Shown: positions 11,739 through 22,304 of the stretch, in pieces
How the letters are laid out: each line of letters begins with the position of its first letter
Position numbering within the stretch: position 1 is the first letter of the stretch
Origin: Adiantum capillus-veneris
Taxonomy: Eukaryota; Streptophyta; Polypodiopsida; Polypodiales; Pteridaceae
Direction: 5' to 3'
DNA: 64,000 nt
Assembly: GCA_014529385.2 (NCBI GenBank)
Contig: CM043969.1
Span: 29,220,946 to 29,284,945 of the forward strand
Made by a program: the position numbers and the translations under genes
Notes under the pieces: model-generated
Seen by the model: only the letters and a program-made list of their open reading frames with translations
Told to the model about the DNA's origin: nothing
Database searches by the model: none

Positions 11739-12443
11739 AGCAAGAGGGTATACTGCACGGGAAGTGGACAGGAGACGACCCAAATGGCCAGCGCTAATGC
11801 TGCGTGAGAGGGAAGAGTATAGAAATGGCCAGCGCTGCATCTGCAACTTACGTAACATTTGCTGGGTTTTCTTTTTTTTGTTTTTTTGTGAAGGGGTACC
11901 CGCCTTGAAACTTCCACACTTTGGGTTAAATTGGTCCGGCCATATTTAAAGTGGCTAGCCAATTTAACAATGGCTTAATAGGTCGATCCCTAGCGTAAAA
12001 AAACCAAATCACTGGCTGCGTAATCATAAGGCTGCGACCCTTCATCAGCAAGAGGTGAGCGCATGATGCTATGCCAGGCTAGAGGTGAGCGCTCGAGGTG
12101 CAACCCTTCGGAGAGGTGCATGCCAGGATTGGCACCATTCATGAAGAGGTGTTCTCCTGTGAAGTGTCCAGAGATTCGAAAGGGTGCCAGCCGATGAAGA
12201 GGTGCTACCCTTTGACGCGAAGAGACACCACTCGATGAAGAGGCATACGTCGAGAATTTCAGTAGGTATGCTGCATACACGCATCTCCTTCTCTTTATTT
12301 ATTTATGTATTTAGAATAGAGGGTTTCGGATTACCTCATACTTGGCCGTGTATATTCCATCTTCTGCTGCTTCCATGCAACTCCAGGAGAGGGTAGAGTG
12401 TAGCAGCAAAGGTGAGAGGCTCACAACCTTCATTTTTTTTTTT
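11739..12443 (-). other. Leader of element B between PBS and gag
   Basis: About 700 bp between the primer-binding site and the likely gag start hold no supported gene. The part at 12040-12250 has at least seven irregular repeats built on GAAGAGGTG/AGAGGTGAGCGC. They resemble the GAAGAG words in the LTR. Confidence 0.55.
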
Positions 12444-12455
12444 GCTTTGATACCA
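12444..12455 (-). other. Primer-binding site of element B (tRNA-iMet type)
   Basis: On the minus strand TGGTATCAAAGC lies one base after the LTR end. It matches the plant initiator tRNA-Met primer sequence TGGTATCAGAGC with one mismatch. Confidence 0.85.
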
Positions 12456-12456
12456 C

Positions 12457-12889
12457 TGTAAGGATTCTAGGTATTAATCCTTAATTAAGTACTTAAACTC
12501 ATGATTAAGACTTAAGAAACTTGAACGGAACTCAGAAACAAGACTGAGAGAACTCTGTGTTTGATTGATTGAAAGTGTGATACAAGGGCTCCTTATATAG
12601 GAGACGAACAGGTACATATGAAAAGGTATGACCCTTCACGAAGAGACACGTCCTTTAGGCGAATAGACATGTCTTTAGGTGAATGGACACATCCATTCGA
12701 TGAAGAGCCGCAACCATTGGTCGAAGGGGCATGACTAGTCGTCGAAGGAGTGTGGCTATTGGCGAAGAGGTATGAATTTTGAGTGAAGGGTTGTGACCAT
12801 TTGAGAACAGGAGTCCTCCCAGGTTAGTCAAACTTCGCATCTGTATTTGTAATGAATCAAGAAGAGTGTAACAAGTCACAATCGTGACA
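12457..12889 (-). repeat. 5' LTR of element B
   Basis: This 433-bp LTR with TG...CA ends is followed by the second CAATG (12890-12894). Confidence 0.92.
12592..12600 (-). promoter_or_regulatory. TATA box in the 5' LTR of element B
   Basis: The minus strand reads CTATATAAGGAG, a good TATA box inside the LTR and pointing into the element. The same word is present in the 3' LTR at 6501-6511. Confidence 0.5.
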
Positions 12890-12894
12890 CAATG

Positions 12895-14025
12895 AAGTAC
12901 TCTTTGTCACACTTTAATGTTGTAACCACCCCCTATAAATCCCATTTTACCTATGGATATGCTCTTTGGCGAGAGCTTAGAACCTTGGCCCCAAACCTCA
13001 CCACATACCTGTGTTTCTCTTCATCTTCTTGTCCTATTGCCCATTCAATCCCTGTTGGACTAGTGTCCACTGTCACAATCACCGGTCTTCCACACTCATA
13101 GTCAATCTTCCACAAAGTTAGTAAAGAGAGCAGCAATTGCTTCAACTTTCTCATAGCTTTTACATGTACAACATTCCATTGAAACCTTTGGTTCTTCCTT
13201 ATTATCAATTGATAAAGAGGATCTACAACATGTGTATAATGTGGAATCCATATGAGATAGAAGACACATGCGCCTAGAAACCTTTTCACCTAGTGATATT
13301 TACGCATAATTCCTTCATCCTCTGTATTGTATCCACTTTAGTTGGACAAGGTCGGCGGCCATGAGGATTACAAAGATGTCTCACTATCAATATTTCTTCA
13401 ACCCCAAACGTTGACTTTTGCCCAGATAATATAAGGTTCACTTTTTCCAGCCTTGTTAAAATTTTGTCACAATCATTGATGTGGTTTGCCACATATTTAC
13501 GGCACCCCCTCAAATCCAGAGCCTCATTTTTTTTAGCTAAGTCGCATCCTTTGATTGGCAGGTCATCAAGAAAAGGCATTGTAATTTGAGGTATGAAGTC
13601 ACGTAGGACTTTGTCCATACCATTCATCATGTGCGCAACCGAGTTGGTTTGCTCCCTGCGGCGGTAAGGTGCACATCCTTACCAAACCCAAGGGTGTTCT
13701 CATGGTAGTCAAGTCCCTGCTCTCCATTGCTAGTTGGAATTGATCATACTCTGAGTACAAATCCCCCATAGAATATATTGCCATTCTTGCAAATGCTTCT
13801 GCAAACTCATCTACAATTGGCCCTGTATCCATATTCCTGATTGTGACTTTGTTGACAGGTTGCATATACTGAATGAACAAAGGCCTGGGTAGATGAGGCC
13901 ACTCTAGAAAAGGAAGGAGTGGCAGTATACCAAGGCACTTTTAGAGACCCACAAGGCCCATTTTTCTTTGGTACAGTGAACCATCTGCTCGAGTAGGGGA
14001 CACATGAAGGTTCCAAAATCACCAT
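12895..14025 (-). pseudogene. Element A reverse transcriptase and N-terminal RNase H
   Basis: Minus-strand pieces in order are: PYSSRWFTVPKKNG (near 13990), QPVNKVTIRNMDTGPIVDEF, YSMGDLYSEYDQFQLAMESR, TTMRTPLGLVRMCTLP, then ITMPFLDDLPIKG (motif C near 13570, FLDD instead of the common YLDD). The connection follows and then RNase H starting VIVTVDTSPTGIEWAIG. Frameshifts occur near 13880, 13610 and 13290. RNase H is interrupted at 12894 by element B and continues at 6360. Confidence 0.8.
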
Positions 14026-14034
14026 CTTTATCTT

Positions 14035-14628
14035 TTAATTGAGTAAATCTATAAGCTTTGGCAAGAGTGCTTTTGGCACTGGAATTGGTCGTAGATTCCA
14101 AGGCACATGAGATACAGTGAATATTAGCATTGGTTCGATTATAGATGGATCCACACACCCTATCTCATGCGGATCAAATGCAAAAGCTTTTCCATGTTTG
14201 GAGAGTGTGTGTTCAAAGCATTTTCTTTCAATCTCTGTCAAGGAGTCATTGCTTCCAACTTTTAACATCTTCAATGACTCTTGCGTAAACTTGTGTCCAA
14301 TTCTTTTTGGATCTCGGAGACTAGGTTGCAAAGAAGCCTGATCCATCTTTTCCTTGCAATCCATAGGCAAAGGCAATGCCACTGGTTTCACCTTCTTTGC
14401 TATAGTCTTGTACTTTGTCTCCACTTGCACTTCTAGATCTTTTTGCACATTGAAGCACTCCTCATCTTTGAAAGACTCAATGATCCTATACATGTCCATA
14501 GAAGCTACTTTTACCAGGTCATTTCCTTGTTGAAAACTAGAACCTGTTATAGCATTGAGATCGCCCATAGTATATACAAAAGAAACCTCTTCAAAAACAC
14601 GTGAAATGTACTCGTCTTCATCTAGCAA
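14035..14628 (-). pseudogene. Element A protease-RT linker region
   Basis: This open minus-strand frame of 197 codons precedes RT. It contains no motif I can name with confidence. It ends with SHVPWNLRPIPVPKALLPKL, the usual kind of sequence just before an RT fingers domain. Between 14630 and 14740 the frame is closed by stops. Confidence 0.5.
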
Positions 14629-14739
14629 ATCATGGTTTTGTATTTTCTTTGTACACTATTTACATATTGTTTTTGTCCTTTCTTTAAATCTCCAAGCATT
14701 GTAAAAGATACTGATCCATCCTTTGCTACTAGGACACCT

Positions 14740-15300
14740 GTAGAAAAAGCTTAGTCTCCCTTCGGATCAGGCGAGAATCTTTTTCTTCCTGTACCAGTGC
14801 ACTCCCGCTTTTCAATGGTACTCGGCCAAAACCCCTCATCTCCCTTTGATCTCGAAACTCCTTACTTGGTTTTGGTAGAGAATGGTTCCTTAAGCTGTCA
14901 CGATTTCTCTCATGGTCAACGCAAACTGTTAAGAATTGAACAGCTCGTTTTCCATCTTTGCTTTTGACCTTGGCATAGGTAGATCCATCATCCAATACTT
15001 TTGTCTCCATTCGCACCGCAGTGATGTATGGTTGTCCAAGATTAGAAGATAGCTTGACATCTCTTGAACGAAGAAATTTTGCTCACCTTCCACATCCCCT
15101 ATGGTTACATTAACATTTGGACAAGCACCATAGAGATCCCCGGATGAGTTGTTTGTAGCCCTAATCATCCACCCACGGTCAATATCAATTGGCCACTTTC
15201 CCTTCATATAGAGACTCTTGGACATGAGGTTAATCTCCGAACCATGGTCTATCAAGGCCACATAAGGCTCCTTAAGGTCTTCCACCTTAACCAAGGTTTC
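14740..15300 (-). pseudogene. Element A aspartic protease
   Basis: Minus-strand reading gives EPYVALIDHGSEINLMSKSL, the retropepsin active-site pattern. The usual DSG/DTG is DHG here. The hydrophobic flap-like part NVTIGDVEGEQNFFVQEMSS follows. The conserved ILG near the end is replaced by LLILDNHT. A frameshift separates it from sequence below 14930. Confidence 0.65.
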
Positions 15301-17190
15301 CGTTGTAGCCCTTGCTCAATGGTTTTTAGAATAGTGGCTCTTATGAGTGGCTTCGTCTTCATCTTCATCTTCAAATTTAACATGCCTATTTCTGCCGCCC
15401 AAAGACTGGTAGCAACTTACAACATTCTCATCTTCATCTCTTTATTGTACTTGTATCACATGTGTCTTTGAAGCACTCTCTTCAGCCTTTGATTGGATAG
15501 ACTCTGTTAAAGCTTGTCGCTTTCTTCTTATGATATCAATGATTTCCTCGTGGAAATCTCTCTTTTCAATGCCAAGGACTTCTCCCAATGTAAACTCCAC
15601 CTTGCTATTTAAGATCCTTTCCTCTAAAACTTTCTTTAAATCTATGGCAGCTTCAATATCTGATTGTAGCTTGTATAATGGGCTTTTTCCTTATCTTGCT
15701 TTTCCTTTGATGCAACATCTCTCATTGGTACTTCTTGTGATGGAGGCTACCTTGCCATGGGATCTTGAGAGGGACCTATATCTTTTCTTCGTCCACCTTT
15801 AGTAGCCCTCTTTGAGGGACCTTCATCCCCATTTTCTCTCCTGCGTTTTTCTTCAACAAGTCCCTTGTTGCCTTGACACTTTGCAATGTAGGCATGCACT
15901 GACAAGGCATCTACAGGTTCATTCCACCCGATCTCAAGATGGATAAAAATCTTCTGCTTCATGTAAGACTTTTTAAGTCAATTTTCCCTTCATAGCTAAC
16001 TCCATCGCAGATGGCCAAACATCTTCACCATCCTCACTCAGGTCTTCAATAGATTTTGACCCTTTGAGCATGACTTGACCAGCCTTTAAGCCAAATGTTG
16101 TTGCTTTAACCATTGAGATAGCACGACCGGTTGCCATGTCTTCAACTAGCTTTTTCATCCCTCCTTTGCCAAAGTTGGTCGCCAAGGGCTTCCCTGTTTC
16201 ACTATGATGTATCTTTCTTTCTTTGAAGAAGACAAGATCTTTATCCAAGGCATCTTTGAAGCTTTCACAGTCCCTTCTTGGATGGTCTGGGCTGTCACAC
16301 CATATGCACCTATTTACAAACCCCTCTCTGTTTTGAGGTCCTTTGACTTGATGATTGTCCAGATGTTTGCCCCTTTTCTTCAACCCTTGCTAGCTTTAAT
16401 TTCGGCTCGCGTATGCCCTTCACAAGTTCTTCAAGCATAGATCCATCATCCTTAGAAGCTACAATAGCAGGTTTTGGCTGCTTCTCAGTAATAGCAGAAA
16501 TTGGAGCACCATTGTTCACCACCATCTTGTCTCTTTTACGTGGTTTTTTTTGCCAACAGGAAGACTGCATCTTGTACATCATTTCACCTTGTCTTCAACC
16601 CTTGCTCTGTATCTTTGTCTTCCAAGAGAATCTCTAACTTTTCTTCGATTTCTTTGCCCGCTACTTCTAGGAAAAGTTCTACCTTCTCCCTATCCAAGGA
16701 AGCTTGTTCAGTTTGTGATAGTTGAGCATAACGTCGCTCAAACTCTCTGAGAAGCTCTGTAGCAGAAATCCCTTCTTTAGGTTTGCAACCCAATCTAAGA
16801 AAGTTCTTTTGGTCATCCTCTCAAAGTCCTCCATAAAATAGTCTTCTTTTAGAGCAAGCTTGAATTCATCCCAATTTCTTCCATGAGCATGTTGAATTGC
16901 CCTAATACGGTCTTTGATCTATGGGACACAAACTAGCTCAAAACTTCGGACCTTGTCTTCCTCACACACTCGGCTCAACTCCATTTCCTTCATATAATCT
17001 CGTAGATACTTTGTGATTTCCTTGCCATCAAACTGGTCAATTCTCTTCACAATGGACTGTAGTGCTTTTGTGGTGAAATCTTGGTTCTTTACGCTGCTTC
17101 TTATTGCTGCATATACATGGCAAATGCTTGAAACATTTGCATGACTGCAGGATCAAAGTGCATTCCATGTGTCTCTGGATTTTCATCCAT
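15300..17190 (-). pseudogene. Element A gag with CCHC zinc knuckle
   Basis: The likely start is the ATG at 17188-17190 (MDENPETHGMHFDPAVMQMF). A gag-like helical part follows (KYLRDYMKEMELSRVCEEDK near 17000, then a region ending in FERMTKRTF). The nucleocapsid knuckle CIWCDSPDHPRRDC lies near 16310 with spacing C-x2-C-x4-H-x4-C. The tail is basic (SKRATKGGRRKD near 15810). Many frameshifts break it. Its job would be packaging of element RNA. Confidence 0.7.
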
Positions 17191-17240
17191 GGCTAACAAA
17201 GTGTGTAGATCAATTCACAAACTCCCACCCCAACAACTTC

Positions 17241-17255
17241 GCATCGGGTTTCCCA
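17241..17255 (-). other. Candidate primer-binding site of element A
   Basis: On the minus strand TGGGAAACCCGATGC starts four bases after the LTR end. It begins with TGG as a tRNA complement should. It is not the initiator-Met sequence used by elements B, C, D and F; I cannot name the tRNA. Confidence 0.4.
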
Positions 17256-17259
17256 GAAA

Positions 17260-17423
17260 TGTCGGAATGTGTGCAATCTAACTGGGAAGGTGCAAAACCT
17301 CTGGCTGTGAGAGTTTGTAATGAGAGTCACAAACACTTTGTGAAAAAGTGTTTGTGGAGAATCACCAACCCTCTTTCTAAAGATGAAACAAAAACTAAGA
17401 GCGTTCGTGACAAGACAGTCACA
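17260..17423 (-). repeat. 5' LTR of element A
   Basis: This 164-bp repeat pairs with 3086-3253. The difference in length is a 4-bp deletion near the end (GTGACAAGACAG against GTGTTTGACAGGACAG). Confidence 0.85.
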
Positions 17424-17424
17424 A

Positions 17425-18087
17425 TGCCATAAACTGCTGACGTGTCAAAGCACTGAAGAATGGGGCCAACTTACAGATGCCGGCCAAGGGGCCTAAACCT
17501 TAAGAAGAACAAATAACAGAAGAAGTCCTACCAACTTATGGGGACCCCGTCCGATGGGGCCCCAAGTGACATAAAGGATTAAAATAAAGCAAGACCCACA
17601 CACACACAAAGAATTACGTAGTAGCTAATGACGTGGCAGCTGTACGGAAATTCCAGAAATTGCGCTGACATGATATTGTGGCAGACTGTACGGATTTCCG
17701 TGTTTTGCGCTGACTGCTGTACGGAATTCCGTGATTTACGCTGACAGCTTTTTGGCATTCTTTTGGACCATAAGCTTTTGAGTTTAAAGGCTTTTCATGT
17801 AAACTGCTTTTCATAGGCCAAGGGCCTTTAAATATGTGCTAAGGGCTCATTCTCTGTCATGCTTCCTGGAGAAGGTGCAGAGTCTCGAGTACCGGCTAGT
17901 ACAGTGTTGATGCAATATAAAGAAATGCCAAAAGGGGTGCCAAGGTTTGGGGCCAATACTCTCTAGGGTGGAATTCCGCCACTCCTTGTCGCGTGTCGTC
18001 TCTCTCTCTCAGTTCAGTTGTTATTGAAGTGCTAAAAGTCTGTTCAGTCTGTTCTTTTCATTGGCACGTGGCGCCCGTCTTGTGACA
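17425..18087 (+). repeat. 5' LTR of gypsy element C
   Basis: The right end (TGTGACA at 18081-18087) is fixed by the primer-binding site two bases later. The left end is inferred from TG at 17425, one base after the LTR of element A. The block at 17760-18000 (GCTTTTCATG, GGCCAAGGGCC, GGGGCCAATAC) is clearly related to the minus-strand LTR of element D. No second LTR of C is in the window. Confidence 0.65.
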
Positions 18088-18088
18088 G

Positions 18089-18100
18089 TGGTATCAAAGC
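18089..18100 (+). other. Primer-binding site of element C (tRNA-iMet type)
   Basis: TGGTATCAAAGC follows the LTR end after one base. It is the initiator tRNA-Met type primer with one mismatch. Confidence 0.8.
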
Positions 18101-18305
18101 ATCAGGCATATGCTTTTCTGAAAGCATACCGGTCCTACAAAAGAGCAGACAGAGCTACTGGAATTTTATTTGAGGTATCTTCGGCCTCCGACCTCGGACT
18201 TATTAGCAACTCCCACCCTTACTTCATCGCGCATCGGGCGTGCTCCCGTCTTCATCGCTCTGTCTTACAGGGCATAAGCCATAAAGAACCCAAGACTTGG
18301 AATTC

Positions 18306-19460
18306 ATGGATTCAGCTAAATATTTGCAATTTTTGCTCAACGAACTTCACGACATTCTTTCGCGGCATCCTCAGCTAAATCTTCCGATGCTGCAAAGTTT
18401 TCAACAATTTTTTGAACTACATGTTACCCCCTCTAATGCCCCAGGTGGTACCTCCTCCTCCGGCATCAAAAAGTACGAGAGCTTCCAACCGGCAACCTTC
18501 TCAACTGTCTGGGAGTTTTCAAGAATATGGTGCAGCCATCTGACCCTGATCCAGTGCAACCGCCTTTGCCACCGCCATTGCCCCCACCTCCACCACCACC
18601 ACCGCCACTAGGCTACAATGGTTGGAGCCCATATGGATACCCTTATTATCCATACCCGGGATATGCGCCTAACCAACCCAAAGATTTCAAAGATGGCAGC
18701 ACGACAGTCAAATTTTTCACTTTTTTTGGGGTGAAAGATCGCAAGAAAGCATTGCAGTTCCTACAGCAATTTGACAACATCTATGCTTTAGGGAACTATA
18801 CAGAAGAATCCAGGATTTCTCGAGCAGCGGGATTTCTTAAAGATAATGCTATGCAATGGTGGAGTTGAATCGTGACTCAACCGCATGCTCCAAGGACCTA
18901 GCAAGCTTTCAAGACAGTTTTTGCACGTAGTTACATAACTTCTATGTTTGAAGTCCGGATTTTGGCCGAGTGGGGCTACTTGAAAATGCTTGCCACCGAA
19001 ACCATGGACCAAAGATTTCTCGACGTGTACCCTCCAGTGTCCTTCTTTAGATCTGTTCCCTTGGAGGCCTAGTGCGAGCGATACACCATTGGACTACCAT
19101 CACCATTGTAGGAATATTGTCTATCCAATAAAGTCTCCACCATGCAAGAACTTATGGACCATGCCGTAGTCGGCTACAAATTGATGAAGGGAAAGCTGGA
19201 GTTTACCACAGAAGAATCTTCGGCCACTAACCACAACTCTCGCCAGCAAAGAACAAATTCTCAAGAGTCTCATGAAAGTCAATCACAAAGGCCTCGTTTG
19301 ACACCTCAACAACGAGACACCTTACTACAAGAAGGCCGATGTTTTGGATGCTCTCAAACAGGACATAACTATTTTGGTTGTCCCCAACGCACTGACAGAC
19401 CCACGGAGCCGACTCTCGCGTCGACGGTTGACAGAAACCCAGGACCATCTCCAACGATTT
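18306..19460 (+). pseudogene. Element C gag with polyproline tract and zinc knuckle
   Basis: The start codon at 18306 gives MDSAKYLQFLLNELHDILSR. A frameshift near 18520 moves into a frame with a polyproline run (18550-18608) and a Tyr/Pro-rich part. The gag core follows (KFFTFFGVKDRKKALQFLQQ, AAGFLKDNAMQWWS). Stops at about 18866, 18900 and 19070 interrupt it. After AVVGYKLMKGKLEF comes the knuckle CFGCSQTGHNYFGC near 19340 (C-x2-C-x4-H-x4-C). Confidence 0.75.
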
Positions 19461-19850
19461 AAACCGGCTATTTAGTACCTGACATCTATGGCATACATCT
19501 TGAAAGTACAAATGAATTGTGTCGAGCATATGGCAAAGTCAATGGCTTCAAAGCCCTTATTTTCTTTGACCCCGGAGCTACAGAGAACTTCATCCATCTA
19601 GGATTCGTAAAGCAGATGCACTTTGATTATGATGCAGAGGGTGGAGAAATTAAAGTTGAGCTAGCCACGGGGCAAACTCAGAAAGTGGTACTGCTCATTG
19701 GTGCTCTTCCAGTGCCTATTCAAGATTATCATGGAAAAGTTGATTTCCACATCATGAAGTTGGGCAATTGTGACGTTCTATTAGGCAAAAAGATAAAATG
19801 TTGCTGTCATTTCATCTCTTCGATACATATTCAAACAATACACACATGAG
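19461..19850 (+). pseudogene. Element C aspartic protease; element lost beyond this point
   Basis: After a stop the frame continues with KALIFFDPGATENFIHLGFV, a retropepsin active site in which DSG is DPG. The rest includes PVPIQDYHGKVDFHIMKLG and CDVLLGKK, the expected second half with an LLG motif. RT, RNase H and integrase are absent. By 19850 the sequence has left recognisable retroelement. Confidence 0.7.
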
Positions 19851-20040
19851 AGATCACATGTAACAAGTTCATTTTAGGAATTTTCATTTCAATGTACATC
19901 TATTCATAAAGTCATTCAACAAAGTATTGTCAACCTGTCAATATCCCTAAGATCTCATGGAGAAATTAGTGACTTTATTCCATTCTAGGCAACCTGAGTG
20001 AAGTGGCTCCCCTCTTCTACAGCATGTACCGCCCAGATTC
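19851..20040. other. Unassigned sequence between elements C and D
   Basis: About 190 bp of AT-rich sequence. I see no gene, repeat or terminus. It contains the junction of two oppositely oriented, truncated gypsy elements. Confidence 0.4.
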
Positions 20041-20640
20041 ACCTACTGATTCATCATGCAATTTCGGAGTAGTTGGTTCTAAATCAAAAGCCTCAAGGTA
20101 AAGCTCTTATAACCGAGGAGAATCTGCTAAGTCCTCCTCCTTCATTCACTTTGCATCAAGAGCCGGATAGTTCTTGAACTTCACCAAATGTCGGTGGACC
20201 AGCTTACCCTTCGCTTTCCTTTCCTTGTGTGCTGGGAGCTGTCTTGAAACAAGAATCTCTTCCGTCTCTTCCAATTCTGGTTGCTTGTTTGGCTCCCTGT
20301 CCTCTGGCACTTCCCGTTTGAAAGGTCTCAATAGACTCATATGAAATGCATTATGAATCTTCTAAGTATCAAGCAACTTCAGTCGACGGGATATATTGCT
20401 GAGCTTTTCTTGTATCTGGAAGGGCCCATAGTATTGCATACTAAGCTTTGGCAAAAGCCTCTCCTTACCCTTTCTGTTGTGTAGGTGTGCTTTCTCAAAC
20501 CAAAGAAGCACCCAATCATTCTCCTTCAACTACAGGTGGCGTGTCTGCTGCCTGCATATACCGTGCTTGAGACTTCTGCAAAGCCTCTTTTACCTTCACA
20601 AAAGCAATATCTAGATCCTATGTGTACGGATATGCTTCAA
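20041..20640 (-). pseudogene. Element D integrase C-terminus and chromodomain
   Basis: The minus strand gives the integrase tail (ENDWVLLWFEKAHLHNRKGK, LPKLSMQYYGPFQIQEKLS, NAFHMSLLRPFKREVPED). A chromodomain follows (EILVSRQLPAHKERKAKGK, HRHLVKFKNYPALDAKWM) at about 20270-20140. Stops occur at the start and within. The catalytic core, RT and protease of D are missing. Confidence 0.75.
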
Positions 20641-20719
20641 AAATCTTGTCCTTGGTGTTCAAATAGAGGTGGATGGGCATCCTTGAAGCTTAAAAAAAGT
20701 GTCAAACCGTACCGCTTGA

Positions 20720-21410
20720 CCCCATCCTTGAACTCTTTTTGGTCTTCTTTTTTCTTTTTTGAAGTAGACGTATTGAGTCAGTCTCATAAGTCAGTCCTGA
20801 AGGCGTGGGAATCACTATTTGAACTGTCTAAAGAAGACGATGTGTCCTCTGAATTGCTAGAATGCTTTCTCCGCTTCTTCCACCTCTTTTCCTCCTTACT
20901 GGAGTCAAAGGAAGAGGAACGCCTAGGTAGCCAGGGTATTCCTCTGATTTGTGAGAATGCTTTGTGTTTTTATCAAGTGATTGACTTTTTGTTCAAGAGT
21001 GTTGTCAAACTCTTCTTGCAAGTACAATTTTTTCTTTTTGCACCCTGTTTTGCTTTAATCTTCATGGCCGACTTGAGAGGTGAGTGGGCGGTGTCTCGCC
21101 ATCGAGAGTGAACCTCGTCAAGGGGATGATTCTTTAGATACTTTATGTATTTCGGGTCCTTGGAGTATGTGATCATTCGTTTGGCACACATGTCAACCTA
21201 CGATTGACATTTGATACTCCGTTCTGTCAAGGTCTTCGGCTGGAAACTTGCCCCGGTCTTCTCCCGTTTCCTCGGAAGGAGGTTTGCTCCCGTTAGAATC
21301 TCCGTTGGTGCCCTTTGTTCCCTCGTTGGATTGGAGTGCTCTCCATCTTTCCGGGGTCAGGTCGTCGGTGGAACACTTTCCTTCTTGTCCGATTGACTGC
21401 TAGAACCCAT
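20720..21410 (-). pseudogene. Element D gag N-terminal part
   Basis: The likely start is the ATG at 21408-21410 (MGSSSQSIGQEGKCSTDDLT), 52 bases inside the PBS. The N-terminus is charged (KPPSEETGEDRGKFPAED). Further down the frames become lysine-rich and helical (KLYLQEEFDNTLEQKVNHL). Several frame changes occur. The assignment as gag rests on position and not on a diagnostic motif. Confidence 0.5.
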
Positions 21411-21461
21411 GTGTGCTGCAAAAAAGGGTTGTATCCTTCGTAGAGAGGAAGAACCATCGAG

Positions 21462-21473
21462 GCTCTGATACCA
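21462..21473 (-). other. Primer-binding site of element D (tRNA-iMet, perfect)
   Basis: On the minus strand TGGTATCAGAGC is a perfect match to the plant initiator tRNA-Met primer, one base after the LTR. Confidence 0.88.
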
Positions 21474-21474
21474 T

Positions 21475-21935
21475 TGTAATTAGACACTCAAGCGAGAAAT
21501 CAAAAACTGGAACAACAGAACTTGAAATAGATAGAGAGAGAACAGGAGAGTCCACAGGAAGGGGTGGAGTTCCACCTCCAAATGCATTGGCCCCAAAATC
21601 TGGCGACTTCTTACTTTATTGCTACATAAAGGTACAATAGCCGGGAGGGCTCGCACTCTGCTTCTGCAACTAGAATGCCAGACTGAGTCCCCGAAGGCCG
21701 TTTTTTAAGGGCCTTGGCCCAAAAGCATACAACATGAAAAGCTACTGTTCCAAAAGCTCTGAGGCTCAGGTCTGGTTCCCAAAGCTAGCTCCACGACGTC
21801 CATATAATTGGTACGCATGTCACATTAGCAGCCTGCCCATACGCATGCCACGGCATCATCCCTTTGCGATTTGCAGGCCAGCATACGGAATTGCCACGTC
21901 ATTAGGCCCCTCGGTCGTTGAGTCTCAAGTTGTCA
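21475..21935 (-). repeat. 5' LTR of gypsy element D
   Basis: The inner end is fixed by the PBS. The outer end is placed at TGTCA (21935), giving about 461 bp with TG...CA ends. Shared words with the LTR of C (GCTTTTCATG, GGGGCCAATG, TAATGACGTGGCA on the element strand) show that C and D belong to related families. Confidence 0.65.
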
Positions 21936-22304
21936 AAGGTTAGGGTTTTTAAATCCCTAACCCCTATGTGCCTTTCCATATTACTAACTTGTTACACATA
22001 TCCTCTGGTGAGCCTACCCGTAGCCACCTTTGCCATGGTGAAGCGCCCCGGGTGGGCTGGCAAAGGTGACTCCTCGGTATACATAAGACCACCACTATAT
22101 ATAAATATCACCACCACCTCTACCTGTCTGCCTGCAGCCATAAAGACTGCCGCACTCCTTGAGTGACCTTGGGGTATGAAAGATCATGGCTGTTTTTCTC
22201 AAGGTTCATTGTCAGCCGTCCCTATGTACAAAAGTCGTCAAGAGCCTCGAGGTGTCACTGGAAACCCTCTTGTGCCTCAAAGATTAAAAAAAATATTGTT
22301 AGCT
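21936..22304. other. Unassigned sequence
   Basis: I see no coding region. A short inverted repeat (GGTTAGGG...CCCTAACC at 21938-21963) and a palindrome-like GCGCCCCGGGTGGG word are present. The stretch lies between LTR D and a LINE fragment. Confidence 0.4.

Larger units (their letters stand above)
6366..12889 (-). mobile_element. Ty3/gypsy chromovirus B, complete with both LTRs, nested in element A
   Basis: The element is 6524 bp long with two 433-bp LTRs. I count about 27 mismatches between them by hand, roughly 94% identity. On the minus strand the order is 5' LTR, tRNA-iMet-type PBS, leader, gag, RT, RNase H, integrase, chromodomain, polypurine tract, 3' LTR. A perfect CAATG target duplication flanks it. 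The pol frame is open over long stretches but carries stops at 8983-8985, 7798-7800 and 7294-7296 and a frameshift pair around 8490 and 8215. I could not recognise the aspartic protease between gag and RT. It is a relatively young but inactive copy. Confidence 0.92.
3086..17423 (-). mobile_element. Ty3/gypsy LTR retrotransposon A (old, interrupted by element B)
   Basis: The element is bounded by two related terminal repeats (3086-3253 and 17260-17423) that begin TGTCGG and end AGTCACA. On the minus strand the order is LTR, PBS, gag with zinc knuckle, aspartic protease, RT, RNase H, integrase with a C-terminal domain and acidic tail, polypurine tract, LTR. That order is typical of Ty3/gypsy. 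I see no chromodomain in A. It is split at 6361-12894 by element B. By hand the LTRs differ at roughly 8% of positions plus a 4-bp length difference, more than those of B, which fits the nesting order. The outer 5-bp flanks (AACGT and ATGCC) do not match, so no target duplication is visible. Confidence 0.85.

Noticed and set aside
12444-12455. Initiator tRNA-Met sequence as a tRNA gene
   Set aside because: Only the 12 bases of the primer-binding site are present here and at 18089, 21462, 60691 and 63955; there is no cloverleaf.
21938-21963. Telomere-like GGTTAGGG...CCCTAACC
   Set aside because: Only one unit on each arm of a short inverted repeat; there is no tandem TTTAGGG array.
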